A stretch of DNA of 26,354 bases from JAZQHR01 sp045540815 (GCA_045540815.1 JAZQHY010000028.1:1-26354), one strand, 5' to 3'; positions 16,227-23,388 are shown, counted from the stretch's first letter. Notes: generated by a model from the sequence alone, not told the origin. Translations and numbers: made by a program.

Positions 16227-17123
16227 CTAACAATTTAACATCGCTACCGGGTTTTTACACATTATTGCATCTGCGGTTTTTTTATCAAGCCTAGGAATAA
16301 TATTTTTATAAACATATTCAAATCGTGGTCTCGGATTTACTTTATGTTCGGTTCTAAAACCGGTAAAAAACATATCGTCGTGAGAAATCAGAATTTTATC
16401 ACCATATCCTGCATCACAAAGATTTTCAATTATCTTTATTTTATTTGAAATATAGTCTGCTGAAGTATCATTGTGCAGCCTATCAAGAGCTGCATAACAT
16501 CCAAAAGAGAGAATTTTCAAGATATATTCAATATCTTCTGTATCACTCAAATGTCCTACCGTTACTTTCTGTGGTTTTACTCCGTTTTCATACAGTATTT
16601 CCAAGGCTTTTAATCCATTTTTATTATTTGCATTTGTATGAAGGACTATAGGTAAACCCAACTCACTATGAGCCAACGCTGATGATACAAGAAGTTTTTT
16701 ATTGAAGCCTGAAATTTCTTCATCTTCAACTGCAGCTTTTATAATTCCTGCATTTATGTTTTTAGCATCATTCACATAATGCTTTGCTATAGTTTCTTCT
16801 TTCATCTTGGATATAATAGGATTGTATGTATAGTATAACCCTGTCGAACAAACAATGTGAACACCACTTTTTTCAGAAATCCTTTTTAAAAGTTCCACAT
16901 CTCTTCCAATATTAGACGGCGTGCAGTCAAGAAGAAGATTAAGTCCATATTTTTCTTTTAGATATTTAAGATGATTGACTGAAACTTCTTCTACCTCTTT
17001 TTTGTCAATATACTTATCATGTGACATTTGATACAAAAATTCACAATAACAACAAATGTGCTCGTGGCTCAATACCGATTTCACATCATATTCATTTATT
17101 TTTCCTAAGACTGTATTTATCAT
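16227..17123 (-). CDS. Phosphotriesterase-family metal hydrolase
   Basis: TIM-barrel metal hydrolase of the phosphotriesterase (PTE/PHP) family, probably cytosolic; members act as lactonases, phosphodiesterases or esterases and the substrate here is unknown. It has 298 residues. The metal ligands are all visible: H20-x-H22 (VLSHEHI), the bridging lysine K129 (AGIIKAAVEDEEI), H162 (VLHTN), H191 (VGHLSDT) and D249 (ISHDD). It is slightly shorter than typical PTE proteins (about 320-350), the loops being reduced rather than a domain lost. AAAGGAAC precedes the ATG. It is flanked by repeat copies A and B and preceded by a tandem Spo0A-type box, so it behaves like a one-gene module between hydG and hydF. 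Confidence 0.88.
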   Translation of the reverse strand: MINTVLGKINEYDVKSVLSHEHICCYCEFLYQMSHDKYIDKKEVEEVSVNHLKYLKEKYGLNLLLDCTPSNIGRDVELLKRISEKSGVHIVCSTGLYYTYNPIISKMKEETIAKHYVNDAKNINAGIIKAAVEDEEISGFNKKLLVSSALAHSELGLPIVLHTNANNKNGLKALEILYENGVKPQKVTVGHLSDTEDIEYILKILSFGCYAALDRLHNDTSADYISNKIKIIENLCDAGYGDKILISHDDMFFTGFRTEHKVNPRPRFEYVYKNIIPRLDKKTADAIMCKNPVAMLNC

Positions 17124-17136
17124 ATTTCTTGTTCCT

Positions 17137-17153
17137 TTCGACCTTTTTCGATA
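17137..17153 (-). promoter_or_regulatory. Tandem Spo0A-type box upstream of the PTE-family gene
   Basis: Minus strand: TATCGAA-AAA-GGTCGAA, two imperfect 0A boxes at a 10-base period. It lies just downstream of the putative -10 of repeat B and ends 14 bases before the ATG. It is the weakest of the four tandem sites. Confidence 0.5.
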
Positions 17154-17227
17154 CCCTTTATATAAAGACTGTATAATCTAGATGCCACATGTTTTGACAA
17201 CGACTTCATATATAGTTAGGACAAAAA
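17147..17227 (-). repeat. Intergenic repeat copy B
   Basis: About 80 bases, strongly similar to copy C. On the minus strand: CCTAACTATATATGAAGT, GTGGCATCTAGATTATACAG, then CTTTATATAAAG. Spacing between the conserved blocks is identical to that in C. It sits between the 58-residue gene and the PTE-family gene and carries a putative promoter for the latter (GTGGCA, 18 bases, TATATA; or TTGTCA with TTATAC). Confidence 0.85.
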
Positions 17228-17233
17228 TTTCTG

Positions 17234-17410
17234 TTAAAGTTTTTTTACTTCTTCAATCAACCTTTGAGCTATTTTTTCTATAACTTCAGGATTTTCTTCT
17301 TCTCTTATAGGTTTCATTATTTCTACGATTTGTTGTTTTGAAAATCCTTTTTCCATACACATTCTTGTCAATTTTAATAATTGCACTGGATGTATAATAT
17401 CATCTCTCAT
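17234..17410 (-). CDS. Small protein of unknown function, 58 residues
   Basis: Not recognised. From ATG 17410 the product is 58 residues, charged and helical, starting MRDDIIHPVQLLKLTRMCME and ending EKIAQRLIEEVKKL. The middle, GFSKQQIVEIMKPI, could be a small helix-turn-helix-like or helical-hairpin unit, but this is only a shape impression. AAAGGAAAG lies about eight bases before the ATG. An upstream in-frame GTG at 17440 would place coding sequence over the Spo0A-type box and is rejected. The gene is framed by repeat copies B and C with its own putative promoter, which supports its being real despite its size. Confidence 0.72.
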   Translation of the reverse strand: MRDDIIHPVQLLKLTRMCMEKGFSKQQIVEIMKPIREEENPEVIEKIAQRLIEEVKKL

Positions 17411-17422
17411 AACAACTTTCCT

Positions 17423-17439
17423 TTCGTCAAATTTCGACA
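17423..17439 (-). promoter_or_regulatory. Tandem Spo0A-type box upstream of the 58-residue gene
   Basis: Minus strand: TGTCGAA-ATT-TGACGAA, a 10-base period. The same pair of heptamers (TGTCGAA then TGACGAA, three bases apart) is the known Spo0A target at Bacillus subtilis abrB. The first box begins six bases after the putative -10 (17445-17450), so it would cover the transcription start. Confidence 0.75.
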
Positions 17440-17515
17440 CTCTTTATATAAAGACTGTATAATCTAGATGCCACTTGTTTTTAATGATAGTTCATGTTAA
17501 GTTAGGCCTAAAAAC
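17433..17515 (-). repeat. Intergenic repeat copy C
   Basis: About 80 bases closely matching copy B. Minus strand: GCCTAACTTAACATGAACTA, then GTGGCATCTAGATTATACAG and CTTTATATAAAG, running into the Spo0A-type box. Putative promoter: GTGGCA (17469-17474), 18 bases, TATATA (17445-17450). It separates the Abi-alpha-like and 58-residue genes. Confidence 0.85.
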
Positions 17516-17534
17516 ATAATACAAATATTCTCTT

Positions 17535-18329
17535 TTAATTCCTAGGTAAACATGTACGAACAAACTGTTTTCCATAATTATTAATTATGATGGCATGCTC
17601 TGATAAGGAAACATCAAAATCTTCTTTCACACCTGCTCTATATAGTGTTTCTCTTTCTAAAACATAATGATGTTTTTTTATAGAGTCATAATCAGCACCA
17701 AGTAGACCAAGTTCAGTTATCTTGATAATTCCAAGACGTTGTAGGTTAATAAGGGAAGCAGATATAATAAACGGATCACCCAAATCATATAATTCTTCGA
17801 CAAAATAATTTGGCATCGCTTCGAGATAATATTTTGTTGAATCCTTTATCTTAAACTTAATTTCTGCGCAACGCAAATTACCTAATGTAGATATTTTCTT
17901 AATTACTTGTGCATCCATCACACTCATTTGTTTTATTGCATCAACGTACGAAGGATGCACTTGTGAAACCGTGCGCGTATCCATTGCCGATGCAAGTAAA
18001 TTTTCATACATTTCTCGAAGGTCTTCTTCATCATATGTATACCTCAATGCTTCCAATATAGGTCCAGCAATCATTGTTGGTGGAACTTGAAGATTTTCTT
18101 CTGGTATGTGTTGAGTTTTCTTTTCCAAATCATCTTTAAAGTCTTCAAGTTTATATTTAAATGTTAGATTTGCTTTTTTCACAGGATAAAGTACGACGTT
18201 ATTAAAAAAGCCAACAACAGTTGATAATGCACCGTCAGTTTCATTTGCTGTATTAGGTATGTTTTGCTGAATGGCATTTGAGATTGGCGTTATTACATCT
18301 GGCAACACAGAATTTTTATTTTCACACAT
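17535..18329 (-). CDS. Abi-alpha (DUF4393) family protein
   Basis: A 264-residue protein resembling the Abi-alpha/DUF4393 family, proteins proposed, largely by name and context, to take part in abortive phage infection; the molecular activity is unknown. Family-like blocks are the central helical part QVPPTMIAGPILEALRY (about 95-111), then YDEEDLREMYENLLASAMD and VHPSYVDAIKQMSVMDAQVI, followed by a mixed C-terminal region that may be winged-helix-like (ASLINLQRLGIIKITELGLL). There is no signal peptide; a mild hydrophobic stretch lies near residues 37-50. GAGGAG precedes the ATG. It is framed by repeat C and the truncated repeat D and carries a perfect tandem Spo0A-type box upstream. No partner defence gene is recognisable next to it. 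Confidence 0.78.
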   Translation of the reverse strand: MCENKNSVLPDVITPISNAIQQNIPNTANETDGALSTVVGFFNNVVLYPVKKANLTFKYKLEDFKDDLEKKTQHIPEENLQVPPTMIAGPILEALRYTYDEEDLREMYENLLASAMDTRTVSQVHPSYVDAIKQMSVMDAQVIKKISTLGNLRCAEIKFKIKDSTKYYLEAMPNYFVEELYDLGDPFIISASLINLQRLGIIKITELGLLGADYDSIKKHHYVLERETLYRAGVKEDFDVSLSEHAIIINNYGKQFVRTCLPRN

Positions 18330-18358
18330 TTTTATTTCTCCTCATCAATAGTATCTTT

Positions 18359-18375
18359 TTCGACAACATTCGACA
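18359..18375 (-). promoter_or_regulatory. Perfect tandem Spo0A-type box upstream of the Abi-alpha-like gene
   Basis: Minus strand: TGTCGAA-TGT-TGTCGAA, two perfect heptamers at a 10-base (one helical turn) period, about 30 bases before the ATG. Confidence 0.78.
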
Positions 18376-18411
18376 GTCTTTATATGATTTTGCCAAGTCA
18401 GGAGAACAAAG
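18369..18411 (-). repeat. Truncated intergenic repeat copy D
   Basis: Shares the CTTTATAT end, the TGCCAAG block (as in copy A) and a CAGGAGAACAAAG end resembling the GTTAGGAGAAAAAAC end of copy A, all in plus-strand reading. The roughly 35 bases between the last two blocks in copies A to C are missing. It looks like a deleted copy marking the outer boundary of the array. No good promoter spacing survives in it. Confidence 0.5.
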
Positions 18412-18478
18412 CATACAAATTATGCAATGTACAGATAGTCAAATTCCTAAACGATTCGCTTAGACGTTTCATGGTATA

Positions 18479-19315
18479 TCATTCATAAAAAGACATATCA
18501 TATATGGTTGTATAATATGGTCTATTATTATGCGCCCACGATGAAGGTGCGTACTTAGTATCAACAAAATAAAGAGAATTACCGACAATATTTATACCAT
18601 TAAGCGCGCATTTTGCTGCGATTATACTCTCCTTTGAAGGAATTGTATTAATTTTTTCGGTATGTGCAGGCGGGAACTGGACGCTGTATTTTGTATCAAA
18701 GATGACATCTTTTATAGTATTTGGAAACTGTGACGATTTCACGCGGTTTACAACAGTTCCTGCAACGCCAAGCTTGACATCAAAGCGCTGATATCCACTT
18801 TCTATATGTGTGATTTTGCCAAGGTACATAATATCGTCATATGTGTATGAGTAATCAATTAAGTTTTCGGGAACCTCTACTGTTGGAGCGGTTATTTTAA
18901 CAGTTAAATAAAAATCGTCCCATTTAACACTATATCCCAGTACATCGGATACCGCTCGCACAGGAATAAACGTCAAATCGTTATGAAAAATAGCGGTATA
19001 ACTCATTTTTTCGCCATCTATAATCGAATAATTCTTTTCGGGATAAAACACAAATATATGTTCGTCTTTAGTAAGTGTTGCCGCACTTTCATTTTCGTCC
19101 CAGCCAATAGTACCGCATATTGCATTGGAAAAAGCTCGCAAAGGAATATATGTGGTGCCGTCAATCAAAATCGGTTTTTCATCGCATTTTATAAAATTGC
19201 CGTTTACATCTATGTCAACGGGGACATTATATCCGCCATAGGTATCTACAGCAAAAGCATTAATTGACGTAAACATCATTATGGCTAAAGCAGTAGCCAT
19301 TATCTTTTTAAACAT
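18479..19315 (-). CDS. Secreted SleB-like cell-wall hydrolase with copper-amine-oxidase-like N-domain
   Basis: Exported 278-residue protein. Residues 1-22 are a signal peptide (basic MFKKIM, hydrophobic core, INAFA cleavage site). About 33-140 is a copper-amine-oxidase N-terminal-like domain made of two similar units (IDGTTYIPLRAFSNAI and FHNDLTFIPVRAVSDVLGY), thought to bind cell-surface material in clostridia. About 155-278 is a SleB/hydrolase-2 domain, a lytic transglycosylase-type wall or spore-cortex enzyme: ITHIESGYQ with catalytic glutamate E172, GVAGTVVNRVKSSQFPNTIKDVIF, and the C-terminal SLYF...SSWAHNNRP. ATG 19315 is chosen over an upstream in-frame start because TTAGGAG lies seven bases ahead and the signal peptide then begins properly. 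It follows the ACT-MBL gene by about 40 bases, so probably shares its transcript. Confidence 0.88.
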   Translation of the reverse strand: MFKKIMATALAIMMFTSINAFAVDTYGGYNVPVDIDVNGNFIKCDEKPILIDGTTYIPLRAFSNAICGTIGWDENESAATLTKDEHIFVFYPEKNYSIIDGEKMSYTAIFHNDLTFIPVRAVSDVLGYSVKWDDFYLTVKITAPTVEVPENLIDYSYTYDDIMYLGKITHIESGYQRFDVKLGVAGTVVNRVKSSQFPNTIKDVIFDTKYSVQFPPAHTEKINTIPSKESIIAAKCALNGINIVGNSLYFVDTKYAPSSWAHNNRPYYTTIYDMSFYE

Positions 19316-19354
19316 ACATTTACTCCTAACATTGATATAGTGGTCATACAAAAA

Positions 19355-20791
19355 TTATATATTAACCAAATAGTCTTTTTTAAACCCATGCGCTCCGAAA
19401 ATTTGCCAATTCCCCACACCAAGTCTTTGCATAATAGCCTTTCTTTCTTCTGCGCATAACGCAGGGTCAGTATCAACGGATGTCATAAGTATAGGAGCAT
19501 ATTGGTTGTACTCTGCCTGCTCCGGTGTTAATCCGTGAGTATTAATATAAATATCTCCTGTAAATGCAATATGATTTTTATAATCTATAAGGACTATCTC
19601 TCCTGGAAGATGTCCGCCTTTACCCTCATATACCTCAAAGTGCAATTCACCAAAATCAAAAAATCCAATTTGTGTAAGAGGTTCTTCCGGATTTTCCACA
19701 TTATCCCACAATGATATAACTTTATTGGGATTTATAGTTTGATAAGATGTAAGCAATTTACATATATTGATATACGGTTTATGCAGAGGGTTTTCCTCAC
19801 GATAGCCATTTTTTCCTTCGTATTCATTTTTTAAGCACAATGCAGTTTTTCTGCTTGCTAAAATCTCATCAAATACAGGAAGCATCCCGCAGTGGTCAAC
19901 ATCAGCATGTGTTATAAGTATCGTTTTTTTCATTTCATCAAACTTATGAATAAGCTTCTTCAAAACAATTTGCATTTCTTCTGTATAGCATGCATAACCA
20001 CTGTCTACAAACAAGTATTCACCATTACTTTTTATTATGATTGTGTTGCTTCCGCATGGAGGCTCTATCAATATTATTTCGGTATTTTCAGTAACTTTAT
20101 GTGTACTTATACGCGGGGAAAAGCTTTTACCTTTTGATGCACCAAGTAATTCTGCAAATTTGCTGATACTGTCAAATGTTCGATACGGAGATAATCCCTG
20201 CTCGTCCAATGTTTGCATAGCAAGATTTACGTGCACTAAAAGCTCCTTACTGATATCGGGAGCTAAACCCATAATTTGTGCCAAACCCATAACGTAGGTA
20301 TTGTAAAAAATGCTATTGTCATATACCTTCTCAGAACTGTTATAGTCTATAACCCGAACTTTGCATATTTTTTCTACTTCTTTGAGAAATTCAGGTATAT
20401 TGCTTGAATCATCAACATACAAACCCATTTTAAAATATTGATAATTTGTTCCGTTTTCCTGAGAACTTATATAAGAAATATTAAAATTAAATCTATCAAT
20501 AAGCGTCAAAACATCCGTTACACTTCCCGGAACATCCTTCAGACAAAATTCCAGCAAAACAACGCTTGTTTTTAAATTTGTATTTTGAAGATATCCAATC
20601 TTCTCAAGCTCTATGTCTGCCTTTTTTAACTGTTCCTCCGTTCCTTCTGCATCAATAAACAGTGTATGTGAATCGACAGCCTTATTGTAGCTTACGCGAG
20701 TAATATTAATCCCTAATGTCGAAAAACACTTACTGGCCTTTAAAAATGCTCCAATACGGTTTGGCATAGATGTTACATATGTTTTCTTCAT
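19355..20791 (-). CDS. Tandem ACT domains fused to a metallo-beta-lactamase-fold hydrolase
   Basis: A 478-residue cytosolic protein. Residues about 4-66 and 75-148 are two ACT-like domains (TSMPNRIGAFLKASKCFSTLGI; LKDVPGSVTDVLTLIDRFNF), small-molecule sensor units common in amino-acid metabolism. A helical linker of about 75 residues follows. From about 237 to 478 comes a metallo-beta-lactamase fold with the metal motif THADVDH (H295, D297, D299, H300), GGH (H394), GD (D413) and a late GAHG (H468). This suggests a hydrolase whose activity is controlled by an amino acid or similar ligand; substrate and ligand cannot be read. GAGGAG precedes the ATG. A tandem Spo0A-type box lies 15 bases before the start. 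SleB-like gene follows. Confidence 0.88.
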   Translation of the reverse strand: MKKTYVTSMPNRIGAFLKASKCFSTLGINITRVSYNKAVDSHTLFIDAEGTEEQLKKADIELEKIGYLQNTNLKTSVVLLEFCLKDVPGSVTDVLTLIDRFNFNISYISSQENGTNYQYFKMGLYVDDSSNIPEFLKEVEKICKVRVIDYNSSEKVYDNSIFYNTYVMGLAQIMGLAPDISKELLVHVNLAMQTLDEQGLSPYRTFDSISKFAELLGASKGKSFSPRISTHKVTENTEIILIEPPCGSNTIIIKSNGEYLFVDSGYACYTEEMQIVLKKLIHKFDEMKKTILITHADVDHCGMLPVFDEILASRKTALCLKNEYEGKNGYREENPLHKPYINICKLLTSYQTINPNKVISLWDNVENPEEPLTQIGFFDFGELHFEVYEGKGGHLPGEIVLIDYKNHIAFTGDIYINTHGLTPEQAEYNQYAPILMTSVDTDPALCAEERKAIMQRLGVGNWQIFGAHGFKKDYLVNI

Positions 20792-20805
20792 AAATTCTCC
20801 TCGCT

Positions 20806-20822
20806 TTCGACATTATACGACA
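20806..20822 (-). promoter_or_regulatory. Tandem Spo0A-type box overlapping a possible -10, upstream of ACT-MBL
   Basis: Minus strand: TGTCGTA-TAA-TGTCGAA, one perfect and one near-perfect heptamer at a 10-base period. A TATAAT hexamer (20812-20817) lies across the spacer, so a bound regulator would cover the -10. No good -35 was found at standard spacing, so the promoter is uncertain. Confidence 0.6.
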
Positions 20823-20848
20823 AATACAAGTAATAATCACTATACAAA

Positions 20849-22267
20849 TTAAAATCTAAAATCTCTTTTTCCGTGTTCAATATTTGCGATATAATCAGTT
20901 GCTATATCTCTTACTTTATCATTAGGGATATTTTTAAGTTCAGCCTCAATAAGCTTATCGCCAATTTCCCGGGTTTCTTTCGATGCATAATCCATTAAAA
21001 ATTCCTTAAGTGTCATAAGGGCATTTGGGTGGCAACAGTTTTGAATCTGTCCTGTTTTGCAAAGGCTCATAAATCTGTCACCTGTTCTACCTTCGCGGTA
21101 ACAAGCGGTACAGAAGCTAGGGATATATCCAAGCTCCATAAGCCATCTTACAACCTCGTCGAGCGTACGTTTATCGCTTACTTCAAACTGCTCTGATGTT
21201 TCATCTTCCGGCTCAGGCTCGCAGTATCCGCCAACACTCGTTCTTGACGCACCGCTTATCTGTGACACACCAAGCGGAAGCACTCTTTCACGACAGGCTT
21301 TAGACTCTCGAGTTGAGATAATCATACCAGTGTATGGTACGGCAAGACGGATAATAGCGCAAATCTTTGCAAAAGTATCATCATCTATACCGCCGTCAAA
21401 CTCGTTAGGGTCGATATCATCTGCGCGCTTTACTCTTGGCACGCTTATTGTATGCGGACCAACACCGAATGCAGCTTCAAGGTGTTCTGCGTGCATTATA
21501 AGTGCAGCAAGCTCATATTTATATAGTTCAAGACCAAAAAGCACACCAAGACCGACATCATCTATACCGCCTTCCATAGCTCTGTCCATAGCCTCGGTAT
21601 GATACGCATAATCGTGCTTTGGACCTGTAGGATGAAGACGTTCGTAGCTTTCCTTATGGTATGTTTCCTGAAATAGTATATATGTGCCGATACCTGCGTC
21701 TTTAAGCTTACGGTAATTTTCAACAGTTGTAGCGGCAATATTTACGTTTACTCGTCTTATAGCGCCGTTTTTGTGTTTGATAGAATAAATAGTATTTATG
21801 CTCTCAAGGATATACTCAATAGGATTATTTACAGGGTCTTCACCTGCCTCAATCGCAAGACGCTTATGTCCCATATCCTGAAGTGCGATGACTTCTTTTT
21901 TGATTTCCTCCTGTGTAAGCTTTTTACGTGGAATATGCTTGTTTTTCAAATGATACGGACAGTAAAGGCATCCGTTTACGCAGTAGTTTGAAAGATATAG
22001 CGGTGCAAATAGCACAATACGATTGCCGTAAAACTGCTTTTTTAGTTTTTCAGCAGACGCGTACATCTCTTCTATAAGCTCTTTATCCTCGCATGCCAAA
22101 AGGACCGATGCTTCACGGTGGTCAAGTCCTTTACCGCTTTTTGCTTTTTCAAGGATTTCCCTTACAAGCGGTAGGTTATTTTTATTTTCTTCTGCATACG
22201 AAAGGGTGTCAAGAACCTCTTCGTGGCAAATAAATTCTTCGGCTTTATGTGATTTTGGATTATACAT
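20849..22267 (-). CDS. hydG: [FeFe]-hydrogenase maturase HydG, radical SAM tyrosine lyase
   Basis: Radical SAM enzyme that splits tyrosine to make the CO and CN ligands of the H-cluster. It has 472 residues from ATG 22267. The radical SAM cluster motif C-x3-C-x2-C is C96-VNG-C100-LY-C103. The C-terminal auxiliary-cluster motif C-x2-C-x22-C is present in SFCTACYREGRTG...NCCHPNA; this motif separates HydG from the related ThiH. GAGGAGG lies eight bases before this ATG; earlier in-frame starts would run through hydE coding sequence. The start overlaps the hydE stop by eight bases, so the two are translationally coupled. The next gene downstream is the ACT-MBL fusion, not hydF. Confidence 0.96.
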   Translation of the reverse strand: MYNPKSHKAEEFICHEEVLDTLSYAEENKNNLPLVREILEKAKSGKGLDHREASVLLACEDKELIEEMYASAEKLKKQFYGNRIVLFAPLYLSNYCVNGCLYCPYHLKNKHIPRKKLTQEEIKKEVIALQDMGHKRLAIEAGEDPVNNPIEYILESINTIYSIKHKNGAIRRVNVNIAATTVENYRKLKDAGIGTYILFQETYHKESYERLHPTGPKHDYAYHTEAMDRAMEGGIDDVGLGVLFGLELYKYELAALIMHAEHLEAAFGVGPHTISVPRVKRADDIDPNEFDGGIDDDTFAKICAIIRLAVPYTGMIISTRESKACRERVLPLGVSQISGASRTSVGGYCEPEPEDETSEQFEVSDKRTLDEVVRWLMELGYIPSFCTACYREGRTGDRFMSLCKTGQIQNCCHPNALMTLKEFLMDYASKETREIGDKLIEAELKNIPNDKVRDIATDYIANIEHGKRDFRF

Positions 22268-23333
22268 TTTCATTTCCTCCTCTATTATAATCTCCTCTGT
22301 CTGTGACAATTGCGTGTCCAGTTTTAGCAATCTGCTGTTTTAAACTTTCAAGGTTTTCAGCAGATTCAAGTCCCGTTGCAAGCTTGTTGTCATAGAGGTT
22401 GTAGAGTTTTTTTGTATTATTTGGCGAAAGGTTTGGCATAATGACATTTGCGCCCATTTTAATGCCCATCTCGCGTCCTCCATCAACGATAGTTCCAAGT
22501 GCCGTTGTAGCAGGTATAAGTGCTTTTGGAAGCAAAAGTCTGGTAAGTCCAACCATCAAAAGTGTTTTTTCAAGGCTACCTGATTTTTTGTCTTTAAATG
22601 GTGTATCCTTATGAGTTATATATGGACCTATTCCAACCATTTCAGGATTTAGCTCTTTCAAAAAAAGCATATCTTTAGCCATATGTCTACTTGTTTGATA
22701 CGGAGAGCCTACCATAAAACCACATCCGGTTTGAAAACCAATTTCTTTTAGGTTAAAAAGGCACTGCTTTCTATATTCAAGGCTCATTGAATGCGGGTGC
22801 AATTTTTTATAATGCTCATCGTCTGCTGTTTCGTGACGTAAGAGATATCTGTCTGCCCCTGCATCAAAAAACATTTGATAAATGTCTCTTTCGCGCTCTC
22901 CGACTGATAGCGTGACTGCGCAGTCGGGATATAAATTTTTTATTTCGCGTACGATATCTGCAAGGTACTCATCTGCAAAGTCACTATCCTCACCACCCTG
23001 CATTACAAAGGTACGAAATCCAAGTTCGTAGCCCATTTTACACCTTTCTAGTATTTCTTCTTTTGAAAGGCGGTAACGCGATATATTCTCGTTTGCGCAT
23101 CTTATACCGCAATAAAGGCAATTGTTTTTACAATAATTTGATATCTCTATAAGACCACGAATATATATCATATTGCCATAATTTTGTATTTTCACCTTTT
23201 CGGCTTTTACGCCAAGATATGCTATATCGTCATTGTCTGCTTTTTCGATGATGTATTCAAATTCTTCAAGTGTTAAATTATGAGTTTCTTCCAAAGTATC
23301 GATAAGATGTCTTACTCTTTCTCTTACACTCAT
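22260..23333 (-). CDS. hydE: [FeFe]-hydrogenase maturase HydE, radical SAM
   Basis: Radical SAM maturase for the H-cluster, working with HydG and HydF. It has 357 residues. The SAM cluster motif C-x3-C-x2-C is C68-KNN-C72-LY-C75, followed by GIRCANENISRYRLSKEEI. Typical HydE blocks are FVMQGGEDSDFADEYL (about 115-130), HPHSMSLEYRKQCL, and GCGFMVGSPYQT. BioB, its relative, differs in these blocks and is not found next to hydG. AAGGGG precedes the ATG at about eight bases. Upstream is a consensus promoter and, directly before the ribosome site, an intrinsic-terminator hairpin, implying regulated read-through. Confidence 0.95.
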   Translation of the reverse strand: MSVRERVRHLIDTLEETHNLTLEEFEYIIEKADNDDIAYLGVKAEKVKIQNYGNMIYIRGLIEISNYCKNNCLYCGIRCANENISRYRLSKEEILERCKMGYELGFRTFVMQGGEDSDFADEYLADIVREIKNLYPDCAVTLSVGERERDIYQMFFDAGADRYLLRHETADDEHYKKLHPHSMSLEYRKQCLFNLKEIGFQTGCGFMVGSPYQTSRHMAKDMLFLKELNPEMVGIGPYITHKDTPFKDKKSGSLEKTLLMVGLTRLLLPKALIPATTALGTIVDGGREMGIKMGANVIMPNLSPNNTKKLYNLYDNKLATGLESAENLESLKQQIAKTGHAIVTDRGDYNRGGNENV

Positions 23334-23355
23334 ACTACTACCCCTTCAAATGTTT

Positions 23356-23388
23356 AAAAAAGGTTACGTCTGACCGACATAACCTTTT
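23356..23388 (-). terminator. Intrinsic terminator hairpin in the hydE leader, probable attenuator
   Basis: Minus strand: stem AAAAGGTTATGTC (23376-23388) pairs with GACGTAACCTTTT (from 23370 down), with one T-G wobble, around a five-base loop, and runs into a T tract (down to 23356). It is 23 bases before the hydE ATG and about 55 bases after the predicted transcription start, so hydE mRNA must read through it. A second GACGTAA at 23429-23435 could pair with TTATGTC of the stem and act as antiterminator. It might also end transcripts coming from the HAD gene. Confidence 0.8.

Noticed and set aside
16843..16849. Single TGTCGAA heptamers inside coding regions (also in the ACT-MBL and pelA genes)
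   Set aside because: They are single, lie within coding sequence and have no partner at 10 bases; some are expected by chance.
17411..17440. GTG start ten codons upstream of the 58-residue protein
   Set aside because: It would place coding sequence over the tandem Spo0A-type box and has no ribosome site, whereas ATG 17410 has AAAGGAAAG at good spacing.
17433..17515. Sigma-54 promoter, prompted by TGGCAT in the repeats
   Set aside because: No GC doublet stands at the required distance downstream, and no sigma-54 activator gene is present in the window.
16071..18411. Integron attC sites or a CRISPR array as explanation of the repeats
   Set aside because: No integrase, no attC-like long inverted symmetry, no regular short spacers and no cas genes; the copies sit in promoter positions.
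18421..18460. Hairpin CTAAGC-GAATC-GTTTAG after the SleB-like gene as terminator
   Set aside because: The stem is only about six pairs with a wobble and lacks a T tract on the minus strand, so it is not a convincing terminator.
22268..22330. Longer HydG start within hydE
   Set aside because: The extra 21 residues are only a second reading of hydE sequence and are not seen at HydG N-termini; GAGGAGG fits ATG 22267.
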